From contig DLMG01000386.1 in the NCBI GenBank assembly GCA_002479245.1, positions 1 through 13,008 on the forward strand: a DNA stretch of 13,008 nt. The letters are read 5' to 3'. Position 1 is the first letter of the stretch. The number at the start of each line of letters is the position of its first letter. This document shows positions 1 to 6,840 of this stretch, piece after piece. The notes below the pieces were generated by a model. That model searched no databases. It had not been told where the DNA came from and saw only the letters and a program-made list of their open reading frames with translations. This DNA is from Verrucomicrobia subdivision 3 bacterium UBA7542 (GTDB lineage Bacteria; Verrucomicrobiota; Verrucomicrobiia; Limisphaerales; UBA11358). The position numbers and the translations under genes are program-made.

Positions 1-185
1 CGTTGCTGGAATTTGTCCACGCGGCCGGCGGTGTCCACGAACTTCTGCTGGCCGGTGTAGAACGGGTGGCACACGTTGCAAATGCCCACGATGATCAAGG
101 GCTTGGTGGAGCGGGTCTTGATCTCATTGCCGCAGGCGCAACGGATTTCCGCGTCCACATATTTCGGATGAATGTCCGTCTTCAT
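1..185 (-). CDS. rpmE: 50S ribosomal protein bL31 (C-terminus outside window)
   Basis: The reverse complement from an ATG at 185 reads [16 protein letters not shown] and continues as a clear bL31 protein of the large ribosomal subunit. The zinc-binding form is indicated by a CxC pair in RCACGNEI and a CxxC pair in [11 protein letters not shown], four cysteines in the usual places. The last third of the protein (bL31 is usually about 65-85 aa) runs off the left edge, so this is a 3'-truncated record, not a broken gene. It is divergent from the hicB-like gene. No clear Shine-Dalgarno sequence precedes the ATG. Confidence 0.93.
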   Translation of the reverse strand, partial: MKTDIHPKYVDAEIRCACGNEIKTRSTKPLIIVGICNVCHPFYTGQQKFVDTAGRVDKFQQ

Positions 186-287
186 AAAAAGGGGTGCAAA
201 CTTATCAGGAAATCGCCGTATGACAAGAGGGAATTTGATTTAAAGAACGGATTGATTTTCGTCTGCTGATTGATTAATGTATCTGCA

Positions 288-524
288 ATGAACGGCATGA
301 GCGAATACTGCAAAGACGCGCTGAAACTGGCGGTGGTAAAAAAACTCGGCGCAGGCGAGGGATTTTCCGCAAAAATCCCCGGTTTTGCCGGTCTGGTTGT
401 GTTTGCTCCGACGCGCGCCGAAGTGATGAATGAATTGAAATCCGCGCTGGAAGGCTGGGTGGAATTGTCGCTGGCGCGTGGCGATGGTTTGCCGGCGCTG
501 CACGATCTGGCCGTTGTCGCTTAA
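288..524 (+). CDS. hicB: HicB-family antitoxin-like protein
   Basis: A protein of 78 aa from the ATG at 288 (an ATG at 297 and a TTG at 270 are alternatives). The segment GFSAKIPGFAGLVVFAPTRAEV followed by a helix ending in ALEGW matches the HicB/UPF0150 fold, a partial RNase-H-like sheet plus helix that binds and neutralises HicA mRNA interferase. No separate DNA-binding domain is present, so it is the short form. Its stop codon overlaps the stop of the HicA-like gene on the opposite strand at 521-524. This is unlike the usual co-directional hicAB operon. The family call rests on motif recognition only. Confidence 0.72.
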   Translation: MNGMSEYCKDALKLAVVKKLGAGEGFSAKIPGFAGLVVFAPTRAEVMNELKSALEGWVELSLARGDGLPALHDLAVVA

Positions 525-739
525 CCAGCCGAAAGCCAGTCTTCGCGGCTGATTTCCGTTTCCCTCAAAATTTCACTGACCATTCCCACGCCCAAAACGC
601 CGCCGTGCGGATTGGGAATCGGCAGTTTCATGGCGCCGCGAACCATGAACTCATGCTTGCCGCCGGAAAACGGGCCGTCCCATCCGAGATTGCGGAGCCG
701 CTTTATCAATTCCCGCCGCGTTATCGGTGTTAATCGCAT
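521..739 (-). CDS. hicA: HicA-family mRNA interferase-like toxin
   Basis: A 72-aa protein, normal length for HicA. It opens with MRLTPITRRELIKRLRNLGW, the family's first helix, followed by GPFSGGKHEFM. His29 sits in the position of the catalytic histidine of HicA/YcfA double-stranded-RNA-binding-like toxins, which cleave mRNA. The rest, KLPIPNPHGG...GMVSEILRE...SREDW, matches the family C-terminus. It faces the HicB-like gene tail to tail and the two stop codons share the palindromic TTAA at 521-524. Toxin activity is inferred from the family and the conserved histidine. Confidence 0.75.
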   Translation of the reverse strand: MRLTPITRRELIKRLRNLGWDGPFSGGKHEFMVRGAMKLPIPNPHGGVLGVGMVSEILRETEISREDWLSAG

Positions 740-845
740 ATAATTTTTGCTTTCTCTTAAATTTCAAATTGCCGTAAAAACGGTTTTCTAGGCCGTCGGA
801 AAGAAATTTATCACATAGAAAATTGGCCTAGTTTACTGGTATTGG

Positions 846-965
846 ATGCGAAACTGCACCTTTGGCGATGCGTAATGTCACTTTTTGGAATGCGATACTG
901 CACTTTTTGAAATACGGAATGATGCGAAACTACAATTGTCAGGATGCGAAAAATCACTTTCCCGC
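846..965. repeat. Five degenerate 22-bp direct repeats
   Basis: Units begin with ATGCG at 846, 868, 890, 922 and 944. Spacings are 22, 22, 32 and 22 bp, so the third unit is followed by a 10-bp insert (one helical turn). The approximate consensus is ATGCGAAACTGCACTTTTTG; the fourth and fifth units are the most diverged. The last unit covers the stop codon of the minus-strand gene ending at 954. Just upstream, CTAGGCC (788-794) and GGCCTAG (825-831) form an inverted repeat. Helically phased direct repeats of this length resemble multiple transposase-binding sites at ends of IS21- or Tn7/Mu-type elements, or a cooperative operator. No transposase gene is visible. Confidence 0.75.
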
Positions 966-1605
966 CTTTTTGCCTCTGTCAATAGATTTTTCTTTTTGCC
1001 AGCGTTTTTTTGCAGCGTCCCTGCGTTGCTGGATTCTATTTTCTTTTCTCCACATTTGGAAACCTTGTGCAATGGAATTGAACCAATGCTCGTCCACGCC
1101 ATCACGGGTGAATTTTTCGACCATTTTATCAGCCATTTGCTGCCGGCCTTCGTCTGTTTTGTTGTCGTCCCCATAAGCCGGCTCGCTGCCGAGGTCGGCA
1201 TAAATTTTTAGCATCGCGCACCAATACTTTCTAAAAAAATGCAAGCAATCACCAACGCTTCTTCCGCCAATAACCCGGCGCAAACACTCATTGAATTTCA
1301 TTGGGAACTCCGGCGTTTTTGCGTTGGTGACAAACTTCCGGCAAATCTTAGATTCAAAATGAGGCACCCATTCTTGTATTTTCCGAATCCATCCTTCGGC
1401 TTTATCTTTGTCGTATAGCGTCGTGTGTGCTTGTGCTACTACTTGGTCAACTTCTTCGTCTGTTGGTTGGTGCCCTAGTTGTCCCCATAAAATGTCCCGC
1501 TCAAACCACCGATAAAATTTGGACTGAAACTTTTTTGCCTTTGTAAGGCATTGCCAAACGCAGCAATTGTTCCAGTGTGATTGGATATTTAACCTCACTT
1601 GGCAT
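954..1605 (-). pseudogene. Frameshifted unknown protein, paralogue of its upstream neighbour
   Basis: An ATG at 1605 starts MPSEVKYPITLEQLLRLAMPYKGKK, then the frame closes after about 14 more codons. The second frame, open to the TGA at 954, continues naturally from FQSKFYRWFERD. The switch lies at a T6 run (1531-1536; A6 in the message) and needs a +1 change, so removing one A restores about 216 aa. The repaired protein begins with a module (P-[IV]-T-x-[ED]-[EQ]-[FL]-L-R-L) also found in the upstream gene, repeats a diverged copy near 1212-1310, and ends in a basic AAKKRW tail. Its ATG overlaps the previous stop by 11 nt, implying coupling. Function is not recognised. It may be a mutation, a sequencing error or a programmed shift. 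Confidence 0.6.
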
Positions 1606-2044
1606 TTGTGGGATTTTCTTTATTCCACCGCTTGGCTGCGGCTTTTTTTGCCCGCGCCGATGGCTGTTTAGCTCGCCACGCAAGAAAATCTCTTGCGTGC
1701 ATTCTGTATAGTTCTTCAGAACTGTAAATTAGTTGTCGGTCTTTTTTCATCACCGATTCTATTTCATCCAGCGATGCGGGCGCAGCTAGTTTTTCTGCAT
1801 CTTCAGAAGACATTACGGCCTGTGCGTATTTTTGGCCGGCGGACTGCGGATATTGAATTTGGCTGACATGCCCCCTCCGAATCATTTCTTTTACATAATC
1901 GCGGTAAATTTTCTCTCTGCGGTCTTTGTGTCTTCCGCCCACATTCAGCCGTAAAAATTCATCAAAAGTAACAGGGAATTTTTTAGGGGTTGGAATTTTT
2001 ATTGTCTCACCTGGAAAAAGACCTTGCGTGAATAATCGTGCCAT
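1595..2044 (-). CDS. Unknown protein with KFPVTFDEFLRL module (start uncertain)
   Basis: The first usable ATG is at 2044 and gives 149 aa. Residues 22-54 form a compact module with the signature FPVTFDEFLRLNVGGR, a helical middle follows, and the C-terminus is lysine/alanine rich (ARAKKAAAKRW). The module and the basic tail recur in the next gene downstream, so the two are tandem paralogues. The coding frame continues upstream of 2044 without a stop to 2350, so 149 aa is probably only the C-terminal part. It follows the radical SAM gene on the same strand and overlaps the next gene's start by 11 nt. No known domain is recognised; the charged tail could bind nucleic acid, which is a guess. Confidence 0.6.
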   Translation of the reverse strand: MARLFTQGLFPGETIKIPTPKKFPVTFDEFLRLNVGGRHKDRREKIYRDYVKEMIRRGHVSQIQYPQSAGQKYAQAVMSSEDAEKLAAPASLDEIESVMKKDRQLIYSSEELYRMHARDFLAWRAKQPSARAKKAAAKRWNKENPTNAK

Positions 2045-2350
2045 TTCCTTTTCAGTCTCACGCCTTAACTGAGCAAGCTCATCTATTTTCGCGTTCCTGA
2101 TGCCTTCGCACGCATACCATAATTTTATAGCTTGGTCTGCAATGGCCGACGGATGCTCTGGGGCTATTGGATTTCCATTTGCGAGGATTGCGGCTATATG
2201 TGCAATTCGAGGGGTTGAAGGGACAAACTGTAAAACCTTTTGCCGACATTCCTCAAGCGCCTTTGCTTCCTCCCCACTTTCAGCGAAAGATGGATTTGGT
2301 TTTTCTGGTTTGGTTTTTTTGGCTTTGATTTCAGAATAAAACGCGGGAAA
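2045..2350 (-). other. In-frame coding-like extension lacking a start codon
   Basis: The frame of the 1595-2044 gene stays open for about 102 further codons up to a TGA at 2351-2353. It reads like protein (for example QFVPSTPRIAHIAAILANG, then DQAIKLWYACEGIRNAKIDE). It contains no ATG, GTG or TTG. An ATG at 2384 on the same strand, 14 bp after the radical SAM stop, is in a different frame and stops after 17 codons; a +1 shift near 2340-2350 would join it to this frame. This suggests an N-terminal break or a lost start. Confidence 0.45.
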
Positions 2351-2397
2351 TCAAGGAAAGTCCAGCAACAATCCGCGCCCCCATGACCAAATTTTGA

Positions 2398-3582
2398 CTA
2401 CACGCCGCCAATCCACTTGCGATCCTCCCAAACGGCCTTGATGGAAGTCAGGTTGCGGGAATCGAATATGTTTTTTGCGGCGGAAAGGAGTTTGCCCTTC
2501 TTCAAATTGTTGAAGGCGTCGCTGGCGCTGATGGCGACGAATTGCAGCACGCTCGGGTCGCGGTAACAGTCAATCATGCAGCGTGTGCAGCCGTCGCGAA
2601 TGAGTTTTGAGTCATCCCATTCCCAAACCTTGCACATGGGCTTCTCCCAGAAATGACAGCGGTAAAGGTCCAGTTTCCAGTCGAGGTAAAAATATTTATG
2701 CCCGCCGAGGCAGCCGAACTTCTCCTTTTCGCCACGCAGATGCCGCTGCATTTCGGTAAGCGATTCCGCCGGATTGACAACCGGGAAACCGCTGCGCTGT
2801 TTCATCCGTTTGATTTTCTCAAACACCTCAATCAATTCATCCTTCGAGTAATTGACCAGCCCGCTGTCGCTGAAGCTGAGATAGCTGCTGGCCAGCGAAG
2901 TCAGCGGATAACTGAACGTGCAGCTTTTGAAGCCCAGGGTTTCGAGAAATTCCGGGAGCCGGTCATAATCGTCAATCAACCGGCTCGCCGTGATGCTGGC
3001 GGTGGTCTGGATGCCGGCCGAGTGGAAGAATTCGTTGGCGCGTTTGATTTTCCTGCAGACATCCGGCAGGCCGCGGTTCTTCTCGTGTTTGGAAACATCG
3101 TGCGCGTCAATGGACATGATCACGCTGCTCAGGCCGTCGCTGGCGAGGCCGCGCATATTTTCCTCAGTCCAAAGCCCCCCGTTGGTGCAAATCATCGGAT
3201 GAATCCCGCGCTCCGCCGAGTATCGCGTCATGGCACGCAAATCGCGATGCACCATCGGTTCGCCACCAACGAACAACAGATAGCCGATGCGATTTTTGAC
3301 GGCGATGTCAATGACGTCACGCGTTTCCTGCAATGTCACGCTCTGCCGGGCTTTGGGATCAAACTTGGAGCGGGCAAAACCGCAGAAATCACAGTCTGCA
3401 TTGCAAATGTTCGTGATGGCAAACTGGAGATAGCCCGGCCCGCCATGATTAAGCACTTCGGCGGCAAGCTTGAGCACGCCTTTCTTTGGCCGCCTGACCG
3501 GCTTGGAAAAGTCTGATGCCGGCGCAGCCGGAGGAACGGCTGCGACAACACGCGGAGTTGTTTCAACTGAAACTTTGTTCAT
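2398..3582 (-). CDS. Radical SAM enzyme with SPASM-like cysteine-rich C-terminus
   Basis: A 394-aa protein. Cys60, Cys64 and Cys67 (CNADCDFC, CX3CX2C) bind the S-adenosylmethionine 4Fe-4S cluster. GGEP at 106-109 is the SAM-binding motif, and the TIM-barrel pattern continues through residue 260. C-terminal cysteines at about 291, 309, 317, 332, 335 and 339 suggest one or two auxiliary Fe-S clusters as in SPASM/twitch proteins of the MoaA/PqqE/HpnH kind. The first 40 residues are a low-complexity Pro/Ala/Val leader. Substrate is unknown: no peptide precursor or cofactor pathway gene sits next to it, so peptide maturation or a small-molecule role remain equally open. It is the first gene of a minus-strand group including 954-2350. 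Confidence 0.88.
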   Translation of the reverse strand: MNKVSVETTPRVVAAVPPAAPASDFSKPVRRPKKGVLKLAAEVLNHGGPGYLQFAITNICNADCDFCGFARSKFDPKARQSVTLQETRDVIDIAVKNRIGYLLFVGGEPMVHRDLRAMTRYSAERGIHPMICTNGGLWTEENMRGLASDGLSSVIMSIDAHDVSKHEKNRGLPDVCRKIKRANEFFHSAGIQTTASITASRLIDDYDRLPEFLETLGFKSCTFSYPLTSLASSYLSFSDSGLVNYSKDELIEVFEKIKRMKQRSGFPVVNPAESLTEMQRHLRGEKEKFGCLGGHKYFYLDWKLDLYRCHFWEKPMCKVWEWDDSKLIRDGCTRCMIDCYRDPSVLQFVAISASDAFNNLKKGKLLSAAKNIFDSRNLTSIKAVWEDRKWIGGV

Positions 3583-3665
3583 TACGAATTACGACATTCT
3601 GCGGGCAAGTAATGTTGCGGGCAAACCTTCTTTCTTTGCAAAAATCGTTATTAGTGATTTTCCCT

Positions 3666-3692
3666 TTGCGCGAATGGCACGTAAGGTTTAAT
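3666..3692 (+). promoter_or_regulatory. Possible promoter of tRNA-Gln
   Basis: TTGCGC at 3666-3671 and TTTAAT at 3687-3692 resemble -35 and -10 boxes, and the latter lies 12 bp before the first base of the tRNA. The 15-bp spacer is short, so this is tentative. Confidence 0.3.
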
Positions 3693-3704
3693 GTTTTTTC
3701 GGCT

Positions 3705-3778
3705 TGTCCGATGGTGTAATGGTAACACAGCGCCCTTTGGAGGCGTTATTCATGGTTCGAATCCATGTCGGACAGCCA
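3705..3778 (+). tRNA. tRNA-Gln (anticodon TTG)
   Basis: A full cloverleaf is visible. The acceptor stem is TGTCCGA (3705-3711) with TCGGACA (3768-3774), then discriminator G and an encoded CCA. The D arm is GTGTAATGGTAACAC. The anticodon stem has loop CTTTGGA, anticodon TTG at 3737-3739. The T arm is CATGG/CCATG around TTCGAAT. The weak U1-A72 pair is typical of glutamine tRNAs. The 3' 29 bases, from 3750, are the core of the integrated element, which therefore regenerates an intact gene at its left end. Confidence 0.96.
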
Positions 3779-3779
3779 A
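3750..3779 (+). repeat. Left attachment site core (inside tRNA-Gln)
   Basis: A 30-bp sequence from the base before the T stem to one base beyond CCA, identical to 12282-12311. It spans the TTCGAAT loop, a common crossover region for tRNA-targeting integrases. Confidence 0.93.
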
Positions 3780-3804
3780 TAATGTCAATGAAAATGCGGG
3801 TTCT

Positions 3805-5142
3805 GTGGATGTTTGCACAGAATTTGCACAACAACCGGCACGAACTGCTGACCGTCGCGTGAGATTCCCCGTCACCATCCGACACCGCGCCAGCAGCGCG
3901 AAGATTTACGCGCCTGCCGGGAAGTTCGCTTACTACCGCGTCGCCTACGCCACGGCGGGCAAACGCCGGATGCAGACCTTCGCCGCCTATTCCGACGCCA
4001 AGACAGCCGCCGAACGCATCGTGCGCGAACTGGCGAACGGATCACAGGCCGCCGCCCTCAACGCCAGCCAGTCCCGCGACGCCCTTACCGCATTTGAACG
4101 GCTGGATGGCTATTTCAAATCCAAAGGGAAGCGCGTCAGCCTCAATACCGCCGTGGCGGACTATCTGGACGCAGTTGGCAGGTTGAATGTGCCGTTGTCC
4201 GCTGCCGTGACGGGCTATTTGAACACCGTGGCGACGGTCAAGCGCGTGGACTTGGCCGCCGCCGTAAAGGAGTTTGTTGACGGGCGCGAGGCCGAGACAA
4301 AATCGGTGAACGGCAAGAGGCCGGAATTGAGCAAAAATTATTTTCAGATCACAAAACTCTGGCTTGGCTGGTTTGAAAAAACTTTCCCGGCAACGGCGGT
4401 TTGCGACCTGACGAAAGAGCATCTCGACAAATTCATGGCCGGGCGCAGTCACCTTGCCGCCAAGTCCAAAAATCATCTTCGCGCCACGGTAAAAATGTTT
4501 TTGAATTGGTGCATCAAGAAAGACTATTTGCCCGCGAACCACCGCTTGCTGGATGCGTCTGGCATGAAGCGGCAAAAGGCTGACAGCGGCGAAACGGATT
4601 TTTACCGTCCGGCTGAATTGCAGGCGATGCTGGATGCGGCGGACGACACCATGCGCCCGATTATCGCGCTGCAAGGGCTGGCCGGAATACGACTTCAAGA
4701 GGCGCAGCGGCTGACGTGGCAGGATGTTTTTGGCACGGCGGAACATATCGCCATTTCCGCCACGAAATCCAAGACGCGCAGCCGCCGCTTGGTTGAAATC
4801 TGCCCGGCATTGGCCGCATGGATTGAACCCTATCGCCAGCATGAAGGCGCGTTGTGGACACAAAGCCGCGACACCTACCACGCGGCATTTGTCGAACTCC
4901 GTGAATCGCTAAAAATTCCGGCGCGGAAAAACGGATTGCGCCATGCGTTTTGCACCTACCACTTCGCGCTGCATGGCAACGAAAATTTGACGGCGGCACA
5001 AGCTGGAAACAGTCCCTCCGTGATTCATCAGGCATACAAGGGACTGGCGACTAAAGCAGAGGCGGAAAAATGGTTCAAAGTTCTGCCACCGAAAGCGGCA
5101 AAGAACGTGATTGCGTTGAAAGCTGCTGGCCTGACGCAATGA
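3805..5142 (+). CDS. int: Tyrosine recombinase (integrase) of the element
   Basis: Site-specific recombinase for integration and excision at tRNA-Gln. Numbering from the GTG at 3805 (445 aa): an N-terminal arm-binding part, a core-binding SAM-like domain at about 170-270, then the catalytic domain with Arg296 (AGIRLQEAQRL), Lys321 (ATKSKTRS), Arg379 in NGLRHAF, His380 and the nucleophile Tyr411 (HQAYKGL). Asn376 and the Asn of AGNSPS replace the two usual histidines, a pattern known to me from a verrucomicrobial integrase subfamily. Three degenerate 18-19-aa repeats (L-x-[TA]-A-V) lie at 4135-4284. The frame is open upstream through the tRNA to 3691, and in a circle would continue to an ATG at 12232, so the true start in the integrated state is uncertain (GTG at 3805 or 3859). 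The stop overlaps the next start (ATGA). Confidence 0.92.
   Translation: MDVCTEFAQQPARTADRRVRFPVTIRHRASSAKIYAPAGKFAYYRVAYATAGKRRMQTFAAYSDAKTAAERIVRELANGSQAAALNASQSRDALTAFERLDGYFKSKGKRVSLNTAVADYLDAVGRLNVPLSAAVTGYLNTVATVKRVDLAAAVKEFVDGREAETKSVNGKRPELSKNYFQITKLWLGWFEKTFPATAVCDLTKEHLDKFMAGRSHLAAKSKNHLRATVKMFLNWCIKKDYLPANHRLLDASGMKRQKADSGETDFYRPAELQAMLDAADDTMRPIIALQGLAGIRLQEAQRLTWQDVFGTAEHIAISATKSKTRSRRLVEICPALAAWIEPYRQHEGALWTQSRDTYHAAFVELRESLKIPARKNGLRHAFCTYHFALHGNENLTAAQAGNSPSVIHQAYKGLATKAEAEKWFKVLPPKAAKNVIALKAAGLTQ
3812..3830 (+). promoter_or_regulatory. Left arm-type integrase site pair
   Basis: TTTGCACA occurs at 3812-3819 and 3823-3830, 11 bp apart and 33 bp inside the core. The same spacing and orientation recur as three pairs at the right end. 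They lie inside the integrase 5' coding region. Confidence 0.65.
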
Positions 5143-6212
5143 CAAAAAATCCGAAATCCAAACCACAAAGTCCGCCGAGGAACGCGGAAGCAAAAGCGGT
5201 AGTAGAATGGGCTTACCGCAACTTACGTCAAAACAAAGGCGAGCAATTTCCATTTGCTTGTCAATTCCAGTTCCAGCCCGCTCGCACGGTAAAGCTGGTG
5301 ACACGCGACGAAACCACAAAACTTTTTTCCGTTGCTGAAATTCGTGAGCGAATTGAGGAATTGAAAAAGTTGGCAACCGACACTGGGGAGCAGGCAGAAA
5401 AAATTTCCGCGCTCGATAATCCCGCAAATGCAAACAGGCTTGTGGAAAGTTTGGGCGGCGTTGCCAAACGCGCAAACGAATTGCTCTTGCAACTCGCCAG
5501 AAATGGCAACCAAAAAGCCGTTGAACAATTGGCTTTTCGCGCCCTCGCCGTTGCGGGCGAACTCGCAAAACTCACGCGGAGCAATTTGGAATTGGTGAAG
5601 CCAATCGCCCGGCGATGGGGTGCATGGCCAGTGGCTTACAGTCCGCATCGAGACAGCAAACACGAACTGGAAGCGATGGTTGAACAGTTGGAAGTTGGCC
5701 ATGCCGCCGAAGAAAACGTGCGGGGCAAATGGAGTAACAAAAAGACGGACTACCAGCCGTTCAAAGAAATTTTAGGAACTTACGCGGCTCGCATCATGTA
5801 TGGCGTCCTGCACCGTGCATACGACGACACGCCAGCATTGCGTGACCGATTGTTTGCGGAAGTGCGGGGGTTTTTCGCAACGCTTGGCGAAAATTCCAAA
5901 CCGCTGACAAAAGAAGAAAAACGACTACTCATTGAACGCGGCTGGCCAGCTTGGATTGTGGACTTGGTAAATCTGCCGCCATTTTCAAACGCAACCGCGA
6001 AGGATTGGTTTGAAGTCGGCTGGGCAGCATTGAAAGCGTCGGCGGGCGGCAACGTGACAACTATTGAGAAACTGCGTCCCGTTGGTGAATCACGCGCAAA
6101 AGTTTGGCGCGACTATGATGCGACGCCGGGGCAGCAAGAGAATCAGCGCGAACGGCAGATTCACGACCGCTTGCTCGAAGCTTTTCTCATGCGTTTCAAG
6201 TTCGACGAATAA
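5139..6212 (+). CDS. Unknown 357-aa protein coupled to the integrase
   Basis: ATG at 5139 overlaps the integrase stop (ATGA), so the two are translationally coupled. The start at 5139 is chosen over upstream codons in the frame because they lie wholly inside int. The basic N-terminus (MTKNPKSKPQSPPRN) is followed by a heptad-like helix at about 65-85 (AEIRERIEELKKL), a long alanine/leucine-rich helical stretch at about 100-160, a distinctive RRWGAWPVAYSPH segment, and a mixed C-terminal domain ending RLLEAFLMRFKFDE. No signal peptide, membrane segment or catalytic motif is recognised. Its place between integrase and the AlpA-like gene suggests a role in replication or maintenance of the element, but nothing in the sequence proves it. 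Confidence 0.85.
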   Translation: MTKNPKSKPQSPPRNAEAKAVVEWAYRNLRQNKGEQFPFACQFQFQPARTVKLVTRDETTKLFSVAEIRERIEELKKLATDTGEQAEKISALDNPANANRLVESLGGVAKRANELLLQLARNGNQKAVEQLAFRALAVAGELAKLTRSNLELVKPIARRWGAWPVAYSPHRDSKHELEAMVEQLEVGHAAEENVRGKWSNKKTDYQPFKEILGTYAARIMYGVLHRAYDDTPALRDRLFAEVRGFFATLGENSKPLTKEEKRLLIERGWPAWIVDLVNLPPFSNATAKDWFEVGWAALKASAGGNVTTIEKLRPVGESRAKVWRDYDATPGQQENQRERQIHDRLLEAFLMRFKFDE

Positions 6213-6274
6213 AAAGTTTTCCGCCCTTCAAAGCTGGTTTATTCGACTGCCCGCGCCCGTGGGAAACTGCGGGC

Positions 6275-6553
6275 ATGATTCAGCGCACAAAGCCCGAATC
6301 CGCCACGAGCAACACAAAGTTGGCGGACAAATCGCAACCGCAGCACACGCCCGGCAATGACCTGCCGCACGGCGACCGACAATTCCTGACCAATAGCCAG
6401 CTTCAGGAAATTCTCCCATTGTCCCGCCGCTCAATTTTCGAGTGGCGGCGCAAGGGGATTCTCCCCTCGATTCAAGTCGGGTCAAAAATTCTTTACCACC
6501 GTGAAAGTGTCATCGCGGCATTGCTACGCCAGCAACGTGGAGGTGGTGAATGA
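6275..6553 (+). CDS. AlpA/HTH_17-type DNA-binding protein (putative excisionase)
   Basis: A 92-aa protein whose first 35 residues are polar and probably disordered. Residues 38-88 form a MerR-like winged helix of the HTH_17/AlpA kind: FLTNSQLQEILPLSRRSIFEWRR, then GILPSIQVGSKILYHRESV. Small proteins of this type act as excisionases or operon activators in integrative elements. The ATG at 6275 lies 62 bp after the previous stop. The gene overlaps the next one by ATGA at 6550-6553. A paralogue lies at 10420 in the same element. Confidence 0.82.
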   Translation: MIQRTKPESATSNTKLADKSQPQHTPGNDLPHGDRQFLTNSQLQEILPLSRRSIFEWRRKGILPSIQVGSKILYHRESVIAALLRQQRGGGE

Positions 6554-6822
6554 AATCCGAAACCATCGGCACACGCGAATTGTCGGCATGGCAGGTTGCG
6601 TCCGGCGTGGTGTGGGTGCAAACACGCTCGCCCCAGTTCGCCCGCAAACTTTTGCAACGTAGTGATTCTCGCCTTGTCGCGTGTGGTGTCGCGGGCGGTT
6701 ATCTCCGCACCTTTGAATTTCTGCACGGGCTGGCATGGGCGGGACGATTGATTGCTCGTTACACCAAAAACGAGACGGCGACTAATGCGCGGAAAACCGC
6801 GCCCGTTTGTCCGCTCCGGTGA
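6550..6822 (+). CDS. Unknown 90-aa protein between HTH and primase-like genes
   Basis: Its ATG overlaps the stop of the AlpA-like gene (ATGA), which supports the start. The core WVQTRSPQFARKLLQRSDSR, a GVAGGYLRTFEF segment and an amphipathic LAWAGRLIARYTKN helix look like a small folded protein. I believe similar proteins accompany this kind of primase-like gene in other verrucomicrobial elements, but I know no function. No cysteine pairs, signal peptide or membrane segment are present. The stop lies 18 bp before the next ATG. Confidence 0.75.
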   Translation: MKSETIGTRELSAWQVASGVVWVQTRSPQFARKLLQRSDSRLVACGVAGGYLRTFEFLHGLAWAGRLIARYTKNETATNARKTAPVCPLR

Positions 6823-6840
6823 CAATTGGCAAAAAGCCGG

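Noticed and set aside
768..790. Hairpin CCGT-aaaa-ACGG followed by TTTTCT as a terminator
   Set aside because: The stem is only 4 bp and no gene ends upstream on that strand at a suitable distance.
846..965. CRISPR array
   Set aside because: Units are degenerate and contiguous with no unique spacers, and no cas gene is nearby.
2653..3516. 287-aa plus-strand frame
   Set aside because: It lies wholly antisense to the radical SAM gene, which has clear motifs.
3691..3804. Start of the integrase at the ATG at 3691
   Set aside because: It would translate through the whole tRNA-Gln gene; the open frame there is a consequence of the in-frame core and chance, not a likely start.
3782..3862. 26-codon leader frame ending in GTGA over the possible integrase GTG at 3859
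   Set aside because: The overlap is neat, but the integrase frame across the same bases looks coding and joins the right-end ATG in the circle, so the leader is probably chance.
4042..4881. 279-aa minus-strand frame
   Set aside because: Shadow of the integrase; no recognisable motifs.
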